From Palaemon carinicauda (taxonomy: Eukaryota > Arthropoda > Malacostraca > Decapoda > Palaemonidae), in contig NC_090743.1 in NCBI RefSeq assembly GCF_036898095.1, positions 17,276,851 through 17,340,850 on the forward strand: DNA of 64,000 bases, written 5' to 3'. A program made the position numbers and the translations under genes. The notes beneath the pieces were generated by a model. It saw only the letters and a list, made by a program, of their open reading frames with translations, ran no database searches and was not told the DNA's origin. Of this stretch, positions 59,801 through 64,000 are shown one piece after another. How positions within the stretch are numbered: position 1 is the stretch's first letter; the number at the start of each line of letters is the position of its first letter.

Positions 59801-61002
59801 TTGCCGTGGAAGACGGAGTCATATTCAAAGGGCGACAAGTTATCATCCCCAAAGAGGTCAGAGGCCGTATACTGGACCAGCTCCACCGGTCCCACCAAGG
59901 GATCACAAAAACACAAGCCCTGGCACGGGAGTGTGTATTCTGGCCCAACATTGCAAAGGATATAGAGGACAAGGTCAGGGCATGTGACATATGCCAGAAG
60001 TACCAGCCCCAGCAAAGTCCTAGTGAAACCACGCATCATGACATTCCCCCAATGCCCTGGTTCAAAGTCGCTTCGGACATCTTCCAAATTGGCCACAAGA
60101 CATATCTGATCACAACTGATTATTTCACAAAATTCCCGATAGTCACCGAACTAAAAAACCTGTCATCTGAAAGTGTGGCCAATCACCTCAAATTCCTGTG
60201 TTCGCTGTTCGGATGCCCCAAAACCCTGGTCTCAGACAACGGACCTCAATACACGGGAGCAGCCATGAGGGACTTCACAAAAGCCTGGGGTATTGAGCAC
60301 ATCACATCAAGCCCACATTACCCTCAGTCCAATGGCCTCGCGGAGCGCGCAGTTGGAACATGCAAGGCGATTATCAAAAAATGCCTTGAGACAGGTGGTG
60401 ATATGCATACTGCATTACTCCACTTACGGGCCACCCCGATCGACAATAAGACAACCAGCCCCGCAGAGCTCATGTTTGGTCGCAATGTGACCACTGACCT
60501 ACCAGGCAGATACGAACCACATCTCGCACACATCACGACCCGCAACCACCTCCAGGACCGCCTAGGACCAAATCGGACACAACGGCACTTTACAGACCTC
60601 CAACCCGAACAACCAGTCCGAATATTCGACAAGGCCTGCCACACATGGGTGCCAGGCAGAGTGGTACGTAAGTCAGAAGAACCCCAATCATACATTGTGG
60701 AAGCCCAAAACGGAGCGTGCCTCAGGAGGAACCGGTCCCACATCCGTCCGACACCGCTCGCGACAAACACAGAACCGCCCAACACCCGGCAGCAGGCTCC
60801 AACATCATCAGCACAGCCTCCACCACGACCCGCCGATATATCGCTGCCGCCACCTAGTGAGACCGAAATAACCCACCAAAGACCCGCAACTAGTGATAAC
60901 ACTACAGACCCGACAGCGGTGTATACCAAGTCAGGCCGGCTGGTGAAAACCCCATCCAGATATATTGAAAGTAACGCGGTCACATACCGTAAATTCCCAT
61001 AA
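56851..61002 (+). CDS. Gag-Pol polyprotein, 1383 aa, uninterrupted
   Basis: A single open frame from ATG (MAQPKCPSMDW) to TAA. Residues ~1-190 form a capsid-like Gag. Two zinc knuckles lie at ~215-250 (CWNCGLSHPIRSC and CSGCGIKGHWKKMC). The protease has its DTG at 347-349 (KIDTGSGG). The RT has Asp580 (KLDAKAGYW) and the catalytic pair Asp642-Asp643 in GIADDVAI. RNase H has Asp789, Glu826 and Asp851. The integrase has an HHCC zinc domain (LHRSHQG; Cys1045-Asp-Ile-Cys1048) and a DD35E triad: Asp1076, Asp1129, Glu1165. A Pro/Thr-rich tail ends in GRLVKTPSRYIE. Gag and Pol are fused without frameshift or stop, so the Gag:Pol ratio must be set some other way. The 5' leader is 522 bp. All catalytic residues are present. 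Confidence 0.97.
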   Translation: MAQPKCPSMDWAHQPLAESFRAFKARMNLYLEDQEVTDPGKQATKIKIALGDEGMRRILASGLTEQEQRVPQNIWRLIESEVDATVKINFRVHRLEFANTKQKPAETISQFLARLREKATKCEFEDRELNERLIEMTILRTQFEEFRKELLTKPKGYAVSNVLERGREYEAIAASTASLRSIQMSSENTSTSHTNVDAIRRESNEPRNKLQTTDNPCWNCGLSHPIRSCPAYNDRCSGCGIKGHWKKMCRKTDGGRTMPGDNMQQTQRQSKTRGRFYRRPNRAPNHRQHEVMVNENPNLDEETDYMPNFDMITISDIGVAPKREAFSKLMVKHENPPAYGPLKLKIDTGSGGNTLPLRTYKQMFGDAPTSLVLSPEPSVRLTSYSGDNIPCLGSLMLSVRKLSNPAFSQEKFFVVDVSGPAILGLPSCQKLGIVDINVNDVTGIPEQPSQQGPIRSVEQLKAQFPAQFDCIGKLKEPAMLHLKDDAIPFCDPPRKVSIHLKPRIKSELDTMEKEGVIRRVTAHTDWCSSLVYVTKPDGSLRICLDPKRLNQNLKRCPHKIPTLEEINPVFSKAKVFSKLDAKAGYWSIPLHEDSQLLTTFRTPHGRYCWTRLPFGLNVSQDIFQARMDSIIENLPGVVGIADDVAICGKDQSEHDKNLMGFMQRAAQHGLSLNSKKCSISKPEIEFFGTRYTSKGMMPDPSKVHDLHSMPSPSNKEELQRFLGVMTYLSPYVPHYSAQSQRLRDLVKEDVPFQWEEDHESTYQHLKRQIAPSSTLSYYDPTRPVTLEVDASQKGLGAALIQDGKVIAFASKALTPTQANYSNIEREALGLVHGVQRFHTYLYGRDFEAVTDHKPLVNIWEKPLISAPPRLQRLFLKLQGYDMRVKYKEGRTLVLSDALSRLPNPQNDKEIPLDIRVDGLELDDIDVISVALIKFGPQILEEVRHRSDTDPVLRTLKHTIIEGWPTSVKGCHPDIRQFFSYRECLAVEDGVIFKGRQVIIPKEVRGRILDQLHRSHQGITKTQALARECVFWPNIAKDIEDKVRACDICQKYQPQQSPSETTHHDIPPMPWFKVASDIFQIGHKTYLITTDYFTKFPIVTELKNLSSESVANHLKFLCSLFGCPKTLVSDNGPQYTGAAMRDFTKAWGIEHITSSPHYPQSNGLAERAVGTCKAIIKKCLETGGDMHTALLHLRATPIDNKTTSPAELMFGRNVTTDLPGRYEPHLAHITTRNHLQDRLGPNRTQRHFTDLQPEQPVRIFDKACHTWVPGRVVRKSEEPQSYIVEAQNGACLRRNRSHIRPTPLATNTEPPNTRQQAPTSSAQPPPRPADISLPPPSETEITHQRPATSDNTTDPTAVYTKSGRLVKTPSRYIESNAVTYRKFP

Positions 61003-61527
61003 AGTGTTAAGTTAAATAATAATATACAACTCCCCCCCCCCCCTCGTTTCATGACCGAAAATTCTGAGAGGTCGTTACCAGAATTTGAAACTCAAGAAAA
61101 GTTATCAGTCTCAGGACTGATAAGTGATTCAGAATAATGAATTTTATTTGAAAATTTACGAGTCTCGGACTGGAGAACAGGCTCCATTTCGAACACTCGT
61201 TACATGTGTATCAGGTTTCCATTTTGTTATAATATATTTTGGGTGTTGTTGTTCTTTGCATCAAGAAAAAAAAAAAAATTATAATTTGCCACTTATTTTC
61301 ATATTTATGACTGCCCTGCTGTAACCAACACTATTCGGACCAAAGTCCGCAAAGATAATAGCTATTATGTTTATATTACTATCCACAATCACAAATTGTA
61401 CTATGCATGTTTATTGTGAAGGGATGAAAACAATGGAATACGTTTGAATATGGAACTTTCATCGTTTATTTCTTTGTACTTATATGCCAGATTAGTTATT
61501 AAGTGTAATCAATGCTTTGTATGTGAT
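61003..61527 (+). other. 3' untranslated region of the LTR retrotransposon
   Basis: AT-rich with a C-run at 61032-61042. No env-like ORF or other domain is seen. Such a ~0.5-kb untranslated part may carry packaging or priming signals. Confidence 0.6.
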
Positions 61528-61535
61528 AAGGGGGA
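61528..61535 (+). other. Polypurine tract
   Basis: 'aaggggga' immediately precedes the 3' LTR and is the expected plus-strand primer. Confidence 0.75.
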
Positions 61536-61645
61536 TGTGGTATCATGTAGTCCCATGTAGCTATGAATAAAGGGCAGTCTCTACCTAGCACCCAAGCCAT
61601 CAAGACCTGTCTTTTAATCACTGCAACCTCTTGCATATTATATCA
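61536..61645 (+). repeat. 3' LTR (110 bp)
   Basis: Identical to 56219-56328. It is followed by the target duplication ATATT. Confidence 0.95.
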
Positions 61646-61814
61646 ATATTTATCATTATTTATAAATCTGTTTATAATTCTTTGCAATACTATACTTTTA
61701 TATGCGATGTTTTACTTTTTTTTGGACATACAATATAGTAAAAATTTGCTTTTGCAGTAAAATGTTGTTGTATCATATATATTTTAGCAACTTTGATTAT
61801 CACCTCTTCATGTA

Positions 61815-62572
<758 letters not shown>

Positions 62573-64000
62573 CCATAATAAACCATAGATTCTATTGGTT
62601 TTTCATATCTTCTGAATCAATTGCTTTTTCGAAAAATCTATTGATATTTACAAATAAGGAAAGTTTTCTCGTATGTCTCCCTTGGACACAATATCCAAAT
62701 ACGTAACAATTGGCAATCTCTCTTATTTTCGCTGGGAAAAATTATTTTACGTCATGCTTTTTTTCAAACAATAGTTCATATATGCTTCTATTTCTGTTTT
62801 CACGATCCCCACATTTATGACATCCATTTTAACATTGCAGATTAATAAATTTACTGTGAGATTGATATTTTATCCATCCCACCTACTCTCTGTGTTCATA
62901 CGTCTCAACTTAAGTTTTAAGGGTAGGGTATACTTTATAGGGGTGCCGATCGTAAAAATATCTGCCAAAAATACACTAATCAGGACAGGCTAATGAAATT
63001 TTCAGGCATTATTAGCACTATAATAACGCATATTATCTGTGAATTTTATCATTCTAAAGGGAAAATAAATGATTTTGTGAAAAAATGTGAAGTTTAGTTC
63101 CCCTTGTACTAAATGTTATTTAGTGATTGGTGAGAAATTACTGTTTTGAATAGAAATTCGGTTTGTAGGCATGTTGGTATATACACCTGGAACATGCACA
63201 TAAAAGATTATCAAAATAGAACAGTAAATAAGTACATATCCTAAAAAAAACGAGCAACAACTTCAGCGAAAGCCCGCCGATAAATGAGTGAATAGTTAGG
63301 AACAAATAATCCGCAAAAATTCAAACCTCGATTTAGGGACAAAACCTTGAGAGTTTGTAGTTATTATGTCACTTGATAGCCTAAAACATCTAGAAATTAT
63401 ATTATTTAAGGCATAAAAGCAGGCCAATCAAAGAAATACACCTCTTTCCCGAAAAAAGACCAAACCAGAGAAAAGGCGATTTTTTTCTGGACATAAGAAA
63501 ATGGGAAATAAGTTCATAGATACCCCTAAAGTTGTTTTCTTTGATAAAACTAATCATAGAAAACGACTTCGACCAATTTTTGAGATTTAGACTAAAAATT
63601 ACATTGAAGTTATATTGGATTTTATTTTTTTTTTTTGTTCTTTTCATACTACTTTTTTTTCAACTATAATTATTATTTACAGAAATATTATAATTTTTAT
63701 TACTACTAAAGTTACAAAGACATCTATTATTATTACAAATCACTACTATTAAAATTTATATTACTCATTTCCATATGAGCATCGGGCACTTCGCCCAACA
63801 TACTATGCTTACTACAATTATTATTTACAAAGACATTATTGCTACAATGAGCGTATCAGACAATTATTATAAAAATTATTATTACTATATTATGAAAATT
63901 TCTAAAACTTCATACGTCTTGCCATCCTTCCTTTTTTTTTTTAGCTTCTTCTGCATATAACTTTCTTCTTTTCTTGCGTTTTTCTTCTTTTTCCCATAAT
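62573..64000. other. AT-rich non-coding right end
   Basis: No gene or named repeat is recognised. ATT/TTA-rich stretches occur after 63650. Confidence 0.45.

Larger units (their letters stand above)
56219..61645 (+). mobile_element. Intact Ty3/gypsy-type LTR retrotransposon
   Basis: A 5427-bp element with identical 110-bp LTRs (56219-56328 and 61536-61645), TG...CA ends and a 5-bp target duplication ATATT (56214-56218 and 61646-61650). It has a primer-binding-type TGG directly after the 5' LTR, a G-rich polypurine tract 'aaggggga' before the 3' LTR and one uninterrupted Gag-Pol frame. The PR-RT-RNase H-IN order identifies Ty3/gypsy (Metaviridae). The two zinc knuckles and the IADD catalytic box suggest the Mag-like group, a tentative assignment. 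No envelope-like ORF is present. LTR identity points to a very recent insertion that may be competent. Confidence 0.96.

Noticed and set aside
61003..61535. Envelope gene in the LTR retrotransposon
   Set aside because: The ~0.5 kb after Gag-Pol is AT-rich with no ORF longer than about 66 codons and no signal peptide or membrane pattern.

Overview
The window looks like a chromosome segment from a decapod crustacean. Direct signs are GT-AG introns, long AT-rich introns, long microsatellites, several DIRS-type retrotransposons (established as abundant in Decapoda), a short TTAGG-type motif, and a vacuolar ATPase subunit B whose protein reads as arthropod. Species assignment is inference only.

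Layout. The left end (1-13.4 kb) holds possible 3'-terminal exons of an unidentified plus-strand gene (944-1012, 1564-1664, and best 10185-10595), interrupted by a DIRS-like retrotransposon (A, 1838-8241) that keeps diagnostic DIRS termini but has lost most of its reverse transcriptase. A more decayed DIRS-like relic (D) lies at about 13.4-16.15 kb.

From 50.5 kb down to 17.6 kb the minus strand carries one host gene, V-ATPase subunit B. Its seven coding exons join in phase to 1470 nt (489 aa plus stop), with a probable 5'UTR exon ending at 50460. Its introns collect most of the repeats. The 16.75-kb intron 20134-36883 is almost filled by two near-identical ~8-kb DIRS elements (B, plus strand; C, minus strand) lying tail to tail with an 88-bp spacer, a giant inverted repeat. 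Both carry the same full-length-but-deleted 5S rRNA-derived insertion in their RT region and the same destroyed recombinase catalytic residues, so a non-autonomous source copy probably spread. The next intron upstream holds a decayed RTE-like LINE end. The first intron holds about 3 kb of 30-bp minisatellite whose every young monomer contains a CAG|GTAAG splice-donor-like motif, plus an older tandem zone.

The right end (50.5-64 kb) is dominated by microsatellites and a dispersed family of repeats that start next to (ATT)n tracts. It contains one intact Ty3/gypsy-type LTR retrotransposon (56219-61645) with identical 110-bp LTRs, a 5-bp target duplication and a single open 1383-aa Gag-Pol frame: a very recent insertion.

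The host gene appears functional. Everything else of substance is mobile or tandem DNA, and the most unusual items are the DIRS B/C pair with its hitch-hiking 5S sequence and the splice-donor minisatellite in the same gene.
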